A stretch of DNA of 64,000 nucleotides from a bacterium (GTDB lineage Bacteria > Actinomycetota > Acidimicrobiia > Spongiisociales > ZC4RG35), in NCBI GenBank assembly GCA_028824015.1, contig JAPPFC010000044.1, forward strand, positions 1 to 64,000. The letters are read 5' to 3'. Below are positions 35,598 through 43,099 of this stretch, in pieces. Under the pieces are notes generated by a model. That model made no database searches. It was not told where the DNA came from and saw only the letters and a list, made by a program, of their open reading frames with translations. Each line of letters begins with the position of its first letter. Position 1 is the first letter of the stretch. The position numbers and the translations under genes were made by a program.

Positions 35598-35635
35598 AGA
35601 GATCAAGCACCCAAAACGCGGAAGGTGAGGCATTC

Positions 35636-35881
35636 GTGAAGGTTTGGATCGATCAAGATCTGTGTACCGGCGACGGGTTGTGTGAGGAGATCGCGCCCGA
35701 TGTCTTCGTTCTCCTGGACGACGGCCTGGCCTACGTACGGGAAGGCGACACCATCTACGCAGAAGCCGAGGGGGAAGTTCAGGGTGCCGGCGGCTTGGCG
35801 GTCGTCCCCGCCGGGCAGGAGGACATCACCATAGAGTCCGCCGAAGAGTGCCCCGGGGAGTGCATCTTCATCGAGCCCTAA
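35636..35881 (+). CDS. Ferredoxin, short 3Fe-4S-type
   Basis: An 81-residue ferredoxin starting at a GTG. VWIDQDLCTGDGLCEEIAPDVF is the classic N-terminal half of actinobacterial single-cluster ferredoxins (CxxDGxC-like), and ECPGECIFIE carries the closing Cys-Pro block. Between them a ~25-residue acidic insertion (EAEGEVQGAGG) is unusual. Such ferredoxins pass electrons to cytochromes P450 or other oxygenases. Ferredoxin genes are often found beside ARC/proteasome loci in actinobacteria. Confidence 0.88.
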   Translation: MKVWIDQDLCTGDGLCEEIAPDVFVLLDDGLAYVREGDTIYAEAEGEVQGAGGLAVVPAGQEDITIESAEECPGECIFIEP

Positions 35882-35992
35882 CCCAAGGGCGGCGAACAAC
35901 CGGCTTACAGGAGTCACACAGATTCTCCGTTCGCGCCCGGGTGAGAACGCGGGGATCGCGAAAGAACCTCTGCGGAAACTCGTTATTGGGCC

Positions 35993-36029
35993 TTGAAACT
36001 GCCGCAGGCCCTTCGTACAATGAGGTACG
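35993..36029 (+). promoter_or_regulatory. Promoter and operator of hicBA
   Basis: A near-consensus sigma-70 promoter: TTGAAA (35993-35998), 17-bp spacer, TACAAT (36016-36021). An inverted repeat CGTAC-N6-GTACG (36014-36029) overlaps the -10, well placed for autorepression by the HicB antitoxin. It lies ~55 nt before the hicB start. Confidence 0.65.
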
Positions 36030-36083
36030 CATATGTGTGATGTCAAGCCACTCATCACCTAAGCCACTCACCAAGGAGGGAGA

Positions 36084-36350
36084 ATGTTGGAGAGCCCGGA
36101 CCTAAAGAGTTCGATTGCCCGGTGGGCGGAGGTCGCCGTGTCCCACGCGGTCACCAGGCGGAGTGAAGACCCTCCCGGATTGATCGCCACAGTGGAGGGA
36201 GTAGAGGGCGCATGGGGTTTCGGTGATACCAATCACAAAGCGCTTGAAGACCTGGAGTCCGTGCTAAGGGATTGGGCCGCCATGAAACTTCGTGACGGAG
36301 ACAAAGACATCCCTCACATCAAGGGCGTGGATCTCGTTCCTGCGGTGTGA
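36084..36350 (+). CDS. hicB: HicB-family antitoxin
   Basis: An 88-residue protein with the HicB-like core EDPPGLIATVEGVEGAWGFGDTNHKALEDLESVLRDW, the partially degraded RNase H-like fold that binds HicA. It neutralises the co-transcribed toxin and would bind the upstream palindrome. The antitoxin-first gene order differs from the hicA-hicB order of E. coli but is common. It overlaps hicA by 4 bp. Confidence 0.8.
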   Translation: MLESPDLKSSIARWAEVAVSHAVTRRSEDPPGLIATVEGVEGAWGFGDTNHKALEDLESVLRDWAAMKLRDGDKDIPHIKGVDLVPAV

Positions 36351-36571
36351 CCCGTCGGCTAACGCCGATCAGTCGACGCGCCCTCATCAAACGGTTCAGG
36401 AGGCTCGGCTGGGAGGGACCCAGGACCGGCGCCAAACAAGATTTCATGGTGAAGGGTCAACGGAAGGTTCGCATCCCCAACCCTCACCGCCGAGATGTCG
36501 GAGTGGACCTGTTGTACACCATCCTCAAACAGGCTGGGATCTGCCGGGAGACGTGGAGAAGGACTTCCTAG
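36347..36571 (+). CDS. hicA: HicA-family mRNA interferase toxin
   Basis: A 74-residue double-stranded-RNA-binding-like toxin. ALIKRFRRLGWEGPRTGAKQDFMVKG, then VRIPNPHRRDVGVDLL, is the HicA signature. The usual catalytic His of the G-x-H motif (commonly GSKHDFM or GAKHDFM) is Gln here (GAKQDFM), so cleavage activity may be reduced or lost. Start is a GTG overlapping hicB. Confidence 0.85.
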   Translation: MTRRLTPISRRALIKRFRRLGWEGPRTGAKQDFMVKGQRKVRIPNPHRRDVGVDLLYTILKQAGICRETWRRTS

Positions 36572-36656
36572 TCTCCCTCTCGGCGATCGGGACACCCCTC
36601 GGATGTGAGTCGGGATGTAGGCACCCGCGCTCGGCCGTCAAGGACATCCCCTTGGG

Positions 36657-37469
36657 CTAGCCGGGCGGTTGGTCCCCTTTGACGCGGGACACCAGCACGA
36701 AACCGGTGTGACCGACCATCCGGTGAGAGGGGCGCACCGAGGGTCCCGCCACGTTCCACTCCCGGTGGAAGGTCTCGAAGATCTCGGTCTCGCAGAACCC
36801 TCCTGTCCCCTTCAGCGCTTCCACCAGGGTCTGCAACTGGGGTACGGTGGGCAGGTAGGAGCAGAACACCCCGCCCACGGGCTGTGCCCCCGCCGCCACC
36901 TGGGCGGCGTGCCAAGGCTCGGGGACGTCCAGCACCACCCGCTCGGGGCCTACCTCCGCAATCGCCTCCTCGACCCTCCCCCCGCGGAGTTCCAACTGGG
37001 GGGGAATCTCCCCGAAGAATCGGCGGATCATCTTCCGGGCGTGGCCGGCGTGGTCCTCGCGAACCTCTGCCGAGACCACCCGCCCGGTCTCCCCTACCGC
37101 CCGGGCCAGTGCCATCGCCAACGCGCCCGATCCGGTCCCGCCCTCCACCACCGTCATCCCGGGAGCGATGTCGGCCCACATGAGGATCGGGCCGATGTCC
37201 TTGGGATACACCACCTGGGCGCCCCGCTTCATCTTGAGGATGAAGTCGGCCAGGCGAGGGCGGAGGAGGCGCAGTCGGGCGCCCCCCGACGACCTGAGGA
37301 GAGTCCCCTCGGGTTGACCGATGATGTCTTTGTGGGGAAGGATCCCCATGTGGTATTCGAACCGGCGGGAAGGATGGAGGAGCACCATGAACCGCCGGCC
37401 CTTCCCGTCGATGAGAAGCGCCACCTCTCCTTCACGGAGGGAGCGATCGGAGGAAGCCGTCCCGCTCAT
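36657..37469 (-). CDS. trmI: tRNA (adenine-58-N1)-methyltransferase TrmI
   Basis: A 270-residue SAM-dependent enzyme that makes m1A58 in the T-loop of tRNA. The N-terminal beta domain (GEVALLIDGKGRRFMVLL) is followed by the Rossmann motif VVEGGTGSGALAMALARAVG, and DVPEPWHA matches the catalytic Asp region. Actinobacterial homologues (Rv2118c type) are tetramers and often lie near proteasome genes, as here. It starts directly after the thiolase gene (1 bp apart), so it is the last gene of a T-loop modification operon. Confidence 0.93.
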   Translation of the reverse strand: MSGTASSDRSLREGEVALLIDGKGRRFMVLLHPSRRFEYHMGILPHKDIIGQPEGTLLRSSGGARLRLLRPRLADFILKMKRGAQVVYPKDIGPILMWADIAPGMTVVEGGTGSGALAMALARAVGETGRVVSAEVREDHAGHARKMIRRFFGEIPPQLELRGGRVEEAIAEVGPERVVLDVPEPWHAAQVAAGAQPVGGVFCSYLPTVPQLQTLVEALKGTGGFCETEIFETFHREWNVAGPSVRPSHRMVGHTGFVLVSRVKGDQPPG

Positions 37470-38384
37470 TCAGGCGCTGCGTCGGGCGATCCTGAGCACC
37501 GTCACCTTCTTCAACCGGCAGAAGGAACAGGTCTCTCCCGGCGTTGGGCGACCGCACTCCCCACAGGCCAGGAGTTCGGGAGGATCGGGCGGGAAGTAGG
37601 CCGCTCCCCTGTCGAGAAACCCGAACAGAAACTGCGCCTTCAAACCGGGAGACTGTTCTTCGAGTCGGTTCAGCCACTCCTTGTAGCGGTTGATGGTGTT
37701 CCCCGCCGCCATCGGGCACTCCTCTATCTCGTATTGAATTCCCCGCAGCACCGCATAGGCGGCGGTCTCCCTCTCAGCCACCCGCAGGAGCGGTTTCACC
37801 TTGCGCACCAATCCACCGTCCGCGGTGGGCAGCACCGGGCGCTGGCGGGCGAGATAGTCCACCTCCCATCGCAGTACGTTGCCCAGGAGCACCGCCGCTT
37901 CATCATCGAGGTTGTGTCCCACCACCAACACGTCGTATCCCATCTCGGCGGCCGCCTCATTGAGGAGATAGCGCTTGGACAGCCCACAGGCCGAGCAGGC
38001 AACCCTGCTGGTGAGCCTGGCCGCCTCGGGGATGGAGAAACCGTGTTCTGTGCCCAGGTCGATCACCCGGAGGGACAGGTCCCGCTCCGAGGCGAACCGG
38101 CGGCTCAGCCGCAGGCCGTCGGAGCTGTACTCACCGATCCCCAGATGCAAATAGACGCCGTCCACCCGGTATCCCAGCTGGGTCAGGATCTCCCAGAGGG
38201 CGAGACTGTCCTTGCCTCCCGACACACCCAGCACCAGCCGTTCGCCAGCATCGAACATGTGATGGTCGGAGATGGTCCTGGCCACCTGGCGATGGATGTG
38301 CTCTATGAAGTGGGACCGGCAGAACCCGGCGTTGTGCCGCCGCACCGAGATCACCGCTCTCTCCCGACACACCCGGCACTTCAC
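37470..38384 (-). CDS. TtuA/Ncs6-type tRNA 2-thiolation enzyme
   Basis: A 304-residue PP-loop ATPase. MKCRVCRERAV with the downstream Cys/His forms the N-terminal zinc finger; LGVSGGKDSLALW is the ATP PP-loop; VACSACGLSKRYLLN and EECPMAA supply the cluster/catalytic cysteines; CGECGRPTPGETCSFC is the C-terminal zinc finger. This is the TtuA group, which uses a [4Fe-4S] cluster to thiolate tRNA U54 (s2T54) in thermophiles, with Ncs6 as the U34 relative. Next to it lie a GG-terminated sulfur carrier and TrmI. U54 is the likelier target given that company; U34 remains possible. Confidence 0.88.
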   Translation of the reverse strand: MKCRVCRERAVISVRRHNAGFCRSHFIEHIHRQVARTISDHHMFDAGERLVLGVSGGKDSLALWEILTQLGYRVDGVYLHLGIGEYSSDGLRLSRRFASERDLSLRVIDLGTEHGFSIPEAARLTSRVACSACGLSKRYLLNEAAAEMGYDVLVVGHNLDDEAAVLLGNVLRWEVDYLARQRPVLPTADGGLVRKVKPLLRVAERETAAYAVLRGIQYEIEECPMAAGNTINRYKEWLNRLEEQSPGLKAQFLFGFLDRGAAYFPPDPPELLACGECGRPTPGETCSFCRLKKVTVLRIARRSA

Positions 38385-38391
38385 GGCGTCG

Positions 38392-38586
38392 TCAACCTCC
38401 GGAGATGACCGGACGGACCTCGATCACGTCGTCCGGACTGAGGCGGACGTCGTCGGTCAAGAGTTCATCGCCCCGGATCACCAGCACCGACTCCGACACC
38501 AGGTCGAGCCGGTTGAGCAGGGCCTTGACGGACCTCGGTCCGCTCACCTCGATCTCCCGCCGCGGCTGGTGCATTATGACTTTCAT
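38392..38586 (-). CDS. Ubiquitin-like sulfur carrier (TtuB/ThiS/MoaD-like)
   Basis: A 64-residue beta-grasp protein ending RPVISGG. The C-terminal diglycine is the site adenylated and thiocarboxylated in ThiS, MoaD and TtuB. SVKALLNRLDL and DDVRLSPDDVIEV fit the ubiquitin-like core. Its position 8 bp before the TtuA-type thiolase makes it the probable sulfur donor. The E1-like activating enzyme is not in the window. The ATG at 38586 overlaps the stop of a small upstream membrane peptide. Confidence 0.85.
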   Translation of the reverse strand: MKVIMHQPRREIEVSGPRSVKALLNRLDLVSESVLVIRGDELLTDDVRLSPDDVIEVRPVISGG

Positions 38587-38678
38587 TGGAAGACGGATAC
38601 CACCGAGGTCAGCAGGGTGAGCACCAGCGCGACGACCAGTAACCACACCAGCACCCTCCTCAACCGTGCGTTCCTCAA
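38583..38678 (-). CDS. 31-residue membrane microprotein upstream of the sulfur carrier
   Basis: A short frame starting at a TTG with a full AAGGAGG ribosome-binding site 5 nt upstream. It encodes a basic start (RNARLRR) then a single hydrophobic helix (VLVWLLVVALVLTLLTSVV). Its TGA overlaps the ATG of the sulfur-carrier gene (ATGA), so at least it would couple translation. It could be a real microprotein or only a leader; the strong SD favours translation. Confidence 0.5.
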   Translation of the reverse strand: MRNARLRRVLVWLLVVALVLTLLTSVVSVFQ

Positions 38679-38734
38679 AGAGCCTCCTTCCGGTAGGTGC
38701 CTAAGCTTGGTTGTTCACTACCTTACCCCTTCGG

Positions 38735-38869
38735 ATGAGAAGCAACCGCCTGAGAAAATACGGCATCACCAATGCCTTCCGCGGAGCGCGCACCGGCGAC
38801 TTCTGGCTGATGGCGGCCGGCCTGTTCATCTGGCGCTGGGCTTCCCGTAGAAGGCCGCGCCGTCCGTAG
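38735..38869 (+). CDS. 44-residue basic single-helix membrane protein
   Basis: Short frame from the ATG at 38735, basic at both ends (MRSNRLRKYG; SRRRPRRP) with a hydrophobic stretch DFWLMAAGLFIWRWA in between. It is divergent from the sulfur-carrier operon and convergent with two small membrane proteins. No family assigned; kept because of consistent codon use and a plausible membrane topology. Confidence 0.45.
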   Translation: MRSNRLRKYGITNAFRGARTGDFWLMAAGLFIWRWASRRRPRRP

Positions 38870-38882
38870 GTCCCGGGACGGA

Positions 38883-39101
38883 TCAGACCATCCGGGCCAG
38901 TTCGGAGATCGCTCTCTTGACCTTTCGCCGTCCCTTGCGTCTCCCGACCCAGTAGACCACACCGATCATCGCCGCGGTCCCCAGGCTCCGGAGAAAGACC
39001 GGATTGGTCATCCCGCCCGCGGTGCTGCCCAGGGTGTCGAGAATCTTCTGGGCTCCGCCCTCAAGGTCCTCCCGGGTCACCGCGGTGGGTTGATCATCCA
39101 C
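38883..39101 (-). CDS. Small membrane-associated protein
   Basis: A 72-residue protein with one hydrophobic segment (FLRSLGTAAMIGVVYWVG) followed by a very basic tail (RRKGRRKVKR). It overlaps the upstream membrane-protein gene by 8 bp and so is probably co-translated. No domain recognised. Confidence 0.65.
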   Translation of the reverse strand: MDDQPTAVTREDLEGGAQKILDTLGSTAGGMTNPVFLRSLGTAAMIGVVYWVGRRKGRRKVKRAISELARMV

Positions 39102-39393
39102 GGCCTAGGCCCACCTTCCCCACCACCAGCGCGGAGCATAGGAGCACCGCCGAGGTGATCCCGGCCGCGGCCACCCCCCACCAATCCGTGTCGGGGAGGG
39201 CTTCTGTGAGGAACCCATGCAGCGCCAGGGACCCCAGCACCGCCCCGAGGCTCACCAGGGCCGCCACCGCTACTGCGATACCCACCGAGAGGCCCAGCCT
39301 CCGCATGGGGTCGATCGTCTCCTGGCGCAGATACTGCTTGGCCAACTCGATCAGTTCGGCGACCTGTTGAGGCAACTCCCTCGGATCCGTCAT
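39094..39393 (-). CDS. Phage-holin-like/DUF1469-type membrane protein
   Basis: A 99-residue protein. The amphipathic N-terminal helix PQQVAELIELAKQYLRQE is followed by two transmembrane helices (GIAVAVAALVSLGAVLGSLAL; WGVAAAGITSAVLLCSALVV). The layout matches the actinobacterial putative holin superfamily (DUF1469/Holin-X). There is no lysis gene nearby, so a housekeeping envelope role is more likely than phage lysis. Confidence 0.7.
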   Translation of the reverse strand: MTDPRELPQQVAELIELAKQYLRQETIDPMRRLGLSVGIAVAVAALVSLGAVLGSLALHGFLTEALPDTDWWGVAAAGITSAVLLCSALVVGKVGLGRG

Positions 39394-39519
39394 CAGGCAT
39401 TCAAGGCTACCACCGCTTGTCCAGGTTCCTCGCAGGAGTTACCTTCCCCACGCCGACTCGTCTTCGAAGTTGGCGGCATGGCGCAGCAAGGGCATCGCCC
39501 TGCCAAATGTCGACGGGGC

Positions 39520-40773
39520 TCAGCGACTCCTCGCCGGGACGCGGGTCGAAAGGTAGGCGGACAGATGGTCAACCAGGTCGCGGGCGTCGTCCTCGGCGCC
39601 GTGGATGAAGCTCGACTTGCGGCGGCGGAGGAAGTTCATCCCGATCCGGTACATGCCGGGCGAGTCGGTGACGATGCCGCCGTCGTGGCGGAGTCGCCCC
39701 TTGTGGTCCAGCACCGGAACATGGAGCCAGGAATAGTCCGGCCGGTAACCGGTGGCCCACATGACGGTCTTGATCTCTCCGCTGGTGAGGTCCAGGCCCA
39801 GGGGAGGCGACTTCTCGACCCGGGTCCGCTCGTAGCGGCGGGGAGGGTCGTACTCACCGTCCAGGCCGCGCTCGGTGATCCACTCGTCTATGGTCAGCAG
39901 CAGCCGGCCCATCTTGAGGTCGGAGCGGTTGCACTTGTTGTGGAGCGAGCCCGACAGCTGGGCCTGTCCTTCCCTGATGCCGGCCAGCCGGCCCACCAGG
40001 CGCACTCCCCGGTCGGTCAGGGCGTTCAGGTCGAGGGTGATCCGTTCCGGCGTCCCCACCAACTGGGGAGAGGGGACGCTGCGGGCCCGCACGATGTCGT
40101 CCACCTCGTCGTAACGCTCGTCGGAGAGGCCGGTGACCTCGAACCAGTAGCGGATGTCCTTTCCGCGGTAAACGCGGGGCATGCGGACGTGCTCCCCAAC
40201 CGACACCGTCACCGGTCGACCGGAGCGGTGGATCTCGTCGGCTAGTTGCACGCCGGTGGCCGACACTCCCACCACCAGCACGCCTCCTTCGGGTAGGTCC
40301 GAGGGACGGCGATAGTGGAAAGGGGTCACCGACTCCACCGAGGGCGGAAGCGCCGCGGCGATGGGCGGCACCTTGGGAAGGTTGAACTCCCCGGTGGCCA
40401 GCACCACGGATCGGCACGACCACACACCGCGGCTGGTCACCACCTCGTAGTCGTTTCCATCCTTGCGGACGGAGGTCACGTTGGTAAGGGTGTGCAGGGG
40501 CGGATCGACCCACCGGGCGTACCGGTCGATGAACCCGACGAGCTCGGACATGGTCATGAAGCCGTCGGGATCGTCTCCGTCATAGGCGAAGCCGGGCAAC
40601 CGGGTCTGCCAGTTGGGAGTCAGCAGGCGGAGGGAGTCCCAGCGCTCCGTCCGCCAGGTGTTGGCCACCTCCCCGCGCTCGAGGACCACATGGTCGATCG
40701 AGTGCTGGGAAAGGAGGTAGCTGACCGCCAGACCGGTGTGCCCGGCGCCGATTACGACGGTGTCGGTCCGCAC
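39520..40773 (-). CDS. Flavin-containing monooxygenase-like oxidoreductase
   Basis: A 417-residue FAD/NADPH protein of the CzcO/YUCCA-like group. FAD motif VIGAGHTGLAVSYLLSQ at the N terminus, LERGEVANTWRTERWDSLRLLTPNW, a second dinucleotide motif VVGVSATGVQLADEI, and ATGYRPDYSWL near the C terminus. Such enzymes hydroxylate or oxidise small nucleophilic substrates. It ends 14 bp from the OsmC gene on the same strand and may share its transcript. Substrate unknown. Confidence 0.85.
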   Translation of the reverse strand: MRTDTVVIGAGHTGLAVSYLLSQHSIDHVVLERGEVANTWRTERWDSLRLLTPNWQTRLPGFAYDGDDPDGFMTMSELVGFIDRYARWVDPPLHTLTNVTSVRKDGNDYEVVTSRGVWSCRSVVLATGEFNLPKVPPIAAALPPSVESVTPFHYRRPSDLPEGGVLVVGVSATGVQLADEIHRSGRPVTVSVGEHVRMPRVYRGKDIRYWFEVTGLSDERYDEVDDIVRARSVPSPQLVGTPERITLDLNALTDRGVRLVGRLAGIREGQAQLSGSLHNKCNRSDLKMGRLLLTIDEWITERGLDGEYDPPRRYERTRVEKSPPLGLDLTSGEIKTVMWATGYRPDYSWLHVPVLDHKGRLRHDGGIVTDSPGMYRIGMNFLRRRKSSFIHGAEDDARDLVDHLSAYLSTRVPARSR

Positions 40774-40786
40774 CCCGCTCCGCCCG

Positions 40787-41341
40787 TTAGTTGACCTGGA
40801 CAGTTACGTTGGTGGGGTTGGTGAGGATGTCGAACACCGCCGAGATCTTCTGGGACTGGGCCACCAGCGCCTCGACGTCGGCCGAACTGGCCTCATCCGC
40901 GTCGATCTGGTAGGCGACCCGCACGTCGCTGAAGCCGTTCCTGACTTCGGGGTCCGATCCGAGGATGCCCCCGATGTTCATATCCGCCTCGACGGTCGCC
41001 TTGACGGAACGCAGCTTTATCTCGCGGTTCTCCGCCACGGCCGCCACGCCGGCGGTCAGACAACTCGCCAGGCCGGCCAGCACGATCTCCACTGGAGTTG
41101 CGGCGTTGTCCTCCGCGTTGAACTCCAGAGGATGGTCGGCCTCCACCTTGTAGGTTGACTTGTGAGCGCGTTCTTCGCCCAGTCCGAAGTAACCCCCGAT
41201 GGTGGTCCGGCTGTGCGTTCCGTGCACCCACTCGTTCGAGGCTCTCCATGTGTAGTCGCCCGCGGCGGGGGTGTCTCCCACAACTCCCCGGGCAAACAGC
41301 AGATGCGCTGTGTCTACTCCGTTGATCTCACCTGTGCTCAT
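40787..41341 (-). CDS. OsmC/Ohr-family protein
   Basis: A 184-residue protein with the OsmC fold: ATPVEIVLAGLASCLTAGVAA contains one reactive Cys, and the C-terminal QKISAVFDILTNPTNV lacks the second Cys seen in classical OsmC/Ohr. The family reduces organic hydroperoxides; single-Cys members may have other roles. SD AAAGGAGA precedes the ATG at 41341. The long upstream gap likely contains its promoter. Confidence 0.85.
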   Translation of the reverse strand: MSTGEINGVDTAHLLFARGVVGDTPAAGDYTWRASNEWVHGTHSRTTIGGYFGLGEERAHKSTYKVEADHPLEFNAEDNAATPVEIVLAGLASCLTAGVAAVAENREIKLRSVKATVEADMNIGGILGSDPEVRNGFSDVRVAYQIDADEASSADVEALVAQSQKISAVFDILTNPTNVTVQVN

Positions 41342-41871
41342 TGGATTCTCCTTTGATTCTCAGTCATTGTTTCGAGTTTCGTCACTGTTATGTGGTGTTC
41401 ATCCCGGAGACCGCATCCACTCTGTCTTGAGTCTTGAACTTCGAGAAGAGAGCCGGTCCCGGTGACAGAAATCAAACGCCAAGGATGGTAGGTACCAAAT
41501 GCTCCCGGGTGGTGGCGTTATCTATTGGCGGGCAGTGGTCCCGCTCCGGTGAGCCACCCGGGAGCCGAGACAACCCATGTAATCGCGCATGGACATGGAG
41601 GCGGACTGCTGAAACATCTTCGTGACGATTCCTATTCTCGCTGCCTACCGCGCCGTCAGGGGTCTTCGGTCCCGGAAAACCGGGGAAACATCATTATAGC
41701 AGAATCTCAGGTGATGCAAATGCACCAGCGTTTCCCGACCGAGAATCTGGGGTTAACGACCCCGAATCTGCATATAGCATTCGGCCCATGGGTTTGAAAG
41801 CGCCGCCCCCGGAGCGAGGGGATCGGAAGTCGGCTAAGTCGCCGGGCAAAGCCGACCGAGACAGCTAGCAG
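41342..41871. other. 530-bp gene-free region with a 12-bp inverted repeat
   Basis: No protein gene is supported here. It holds a perfect 12-bp inverted repeat, GCTCCCGGGTGG (41501-41512) and CCACCCGGGAGC (41554-41565), enclosing 41 nt that has its own CGGG/CCCG hairpin. Two smaller hairpins lie further on: GGGGT-TAACG-ACCCC near 41753, and GTCGGCT/AGCCGAC at 41829-41856 just before the next gene. This could be an RNA or a set of regulatory structures. No riboswitch class is recognised. Confidence 0.45.
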
Positions 41872-42129
41872 ATGGTCGACGACGAGATTGCCGCCTTGGA
41901 CATATTCATCCAGGCAGTGGCTCACACCACACTCACGGCGTACCGGATGGAAGAGTTTTCAGTTGGAGAGATCGCGAGCGTCCTCGACCGATTCCTGGCG
42001 GAGCACCTCTCCACCGAGGATCCCCGCTGGGAACCATTGATGGCACTGGGCAAGCTTTACCTGATCGGCTTGGAGATGAAGAAGATCGACTTTGAGTTGG
42101 ATGATCTCCTCGCTGAAGGCGACGGCTGA
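41872..42129 (+). CDS. Small acidic protein of unknown function
   Basis: An 85-residue protein starting at ATG 41872. It is acidic and predicted to be all-helical (FSVGEIASVLDRFLAEHL; LMALGKLYLIGLEMKKIDFE). No family is recognised and no Shine-Dalgarno site is clear. It lies just before a decayed endonuclease-like gene and tRNA-Leu, a region that looks rearranged. Confidence 0.45.
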   Translation: MVDDEIAALDIFIQAVAHTTLTAYRMEEFSVGEIASVLDRFLAEHLSTEDPRWEPLMALGKLYLIGLEMKKIDFELDDLLAEGDG

Positions 42130-42222
42130 AAGCTCCAGTGCAAGCGGCCCTGGCGGTTCCGGTACATGGTGACTTAGTGGACATCCGGTAGGATCCTGGC
42201 GGGAAACCACCCGGAGGAACAC

Positions 42223-42737
42223 ATGACCACCACCGTGGTGTGCTGGAACATCGACAAGCGCCACGGGCCTTGGCGTCAACTCGTACAGATGGGAGCGGAC
42301 GTAGCCCTGCTCCAGAAAGCAGGCACCGTGCCCCCGACGCGGCTGCAAAGGTCGACACGGGTCCCGAGGAGCACTGGAACTCCCTTGCTTGGAACCGCTC
42401 CGAGGTCACGTATGATCGCTGGGCGATGGTGGTCAAACTCTCAGACCACGTAGAGGTGGAGTGGTTCAAACAGATATACGGCGCCACCCCCGACAACCGG
42501 CTGGCTCTCCCGGCTCGCGACCGCACTGTCACAGACAGGATGGCCGCGCTCGGCATGGAGTTTCTGGGACCCCGCCACCCATCAAAGGATCCAGCGAACG
42601 CTGAGAACCAACTCGACCATGTCTTTGCTTCCCGCGGTTACCACGAGAGCGTCGCGGTGCGCGCCCTCAACTCCGCTGAGGAGGACGAGTGGGGCGCAAG
42701 CGGCCACTGTCGCCTGTTGATCGAAGTCGGAGGCTAA
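42223..42737 (+). pseudogene. Endonuclease/exonuclease/phosphatase-family remnant
   Basis: The N terminus VVCWNIDKRHGPWRQLVQMGADVALLQ and the C-terminal blocks NQLDHVFASRGYHESV and CRLLIEV belong to an EEP-fold protein. The frame breaks in the C5 run at 42331-42335; one more C would restore it. The part between WFKQ and IYGATPDN is too short, so the central catalytic GDxN region appears deleted, and the expected final SDH is SGH. With a frameshift, internal loss and a mutated catalytic residue, this is a decaying gene rather than a sequencing error. Confidence 0.7.
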
Positions 42738-42862
42738 CAGCACACATGACCGATCGCCTTCCCAATGGGAGGGTCGGTTACACACGTCGGAGTTCCCAGG
42801 CTAGCGTTTGGTACTGCAGAGCCGATGCACCCTCTGACCTGGGCCACGATAGTCTCGAAAGG

Positions 42863-42946
42863 TGTCGGAGGAGGGACTTGAACCCTCACCCTCCGTAGAG
42901 GACTAGGCCCTCAACCTAGCGCGTCTGCCATTTCCGCCACTCCGAC
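42863..42946 (-). tRNA. tRNA-Leu (GAG anticodon)
   Basis: Class II tRNA on the minus strand: acceptor GTCGGAG/CTCCGAC, anticodon stem CTAGG/CCTAG with loop TTGAGGG (anticodon GAG), a long variable arm (TCCTCTACGGA) and a T-arm with GGTTCAAGTCC. Discriminator A; CCA not encoded. Confidence 0.93.
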
Positions 42947-43099
42947 TTGAGGTCTCGGAAGTATACCTGCGAGGCTCCCCTTGACACTCCAGCCATTGTT
43001 CAGCCCGGCGACATCCACCCAGACGGGGCGCGGCTCAACCAGTAGACGCAACACCGCAATTCGCATAACTGGCCGACTCCCCCAGGCCGGCGACCGGGG

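Noticed and set aside
42240-42737. The 165-codon frame as a complete gene
   Set aside because: Its first ~40 codons are out of frame with the EEP N terminus encoded in the other frame; only the later part matches the family.
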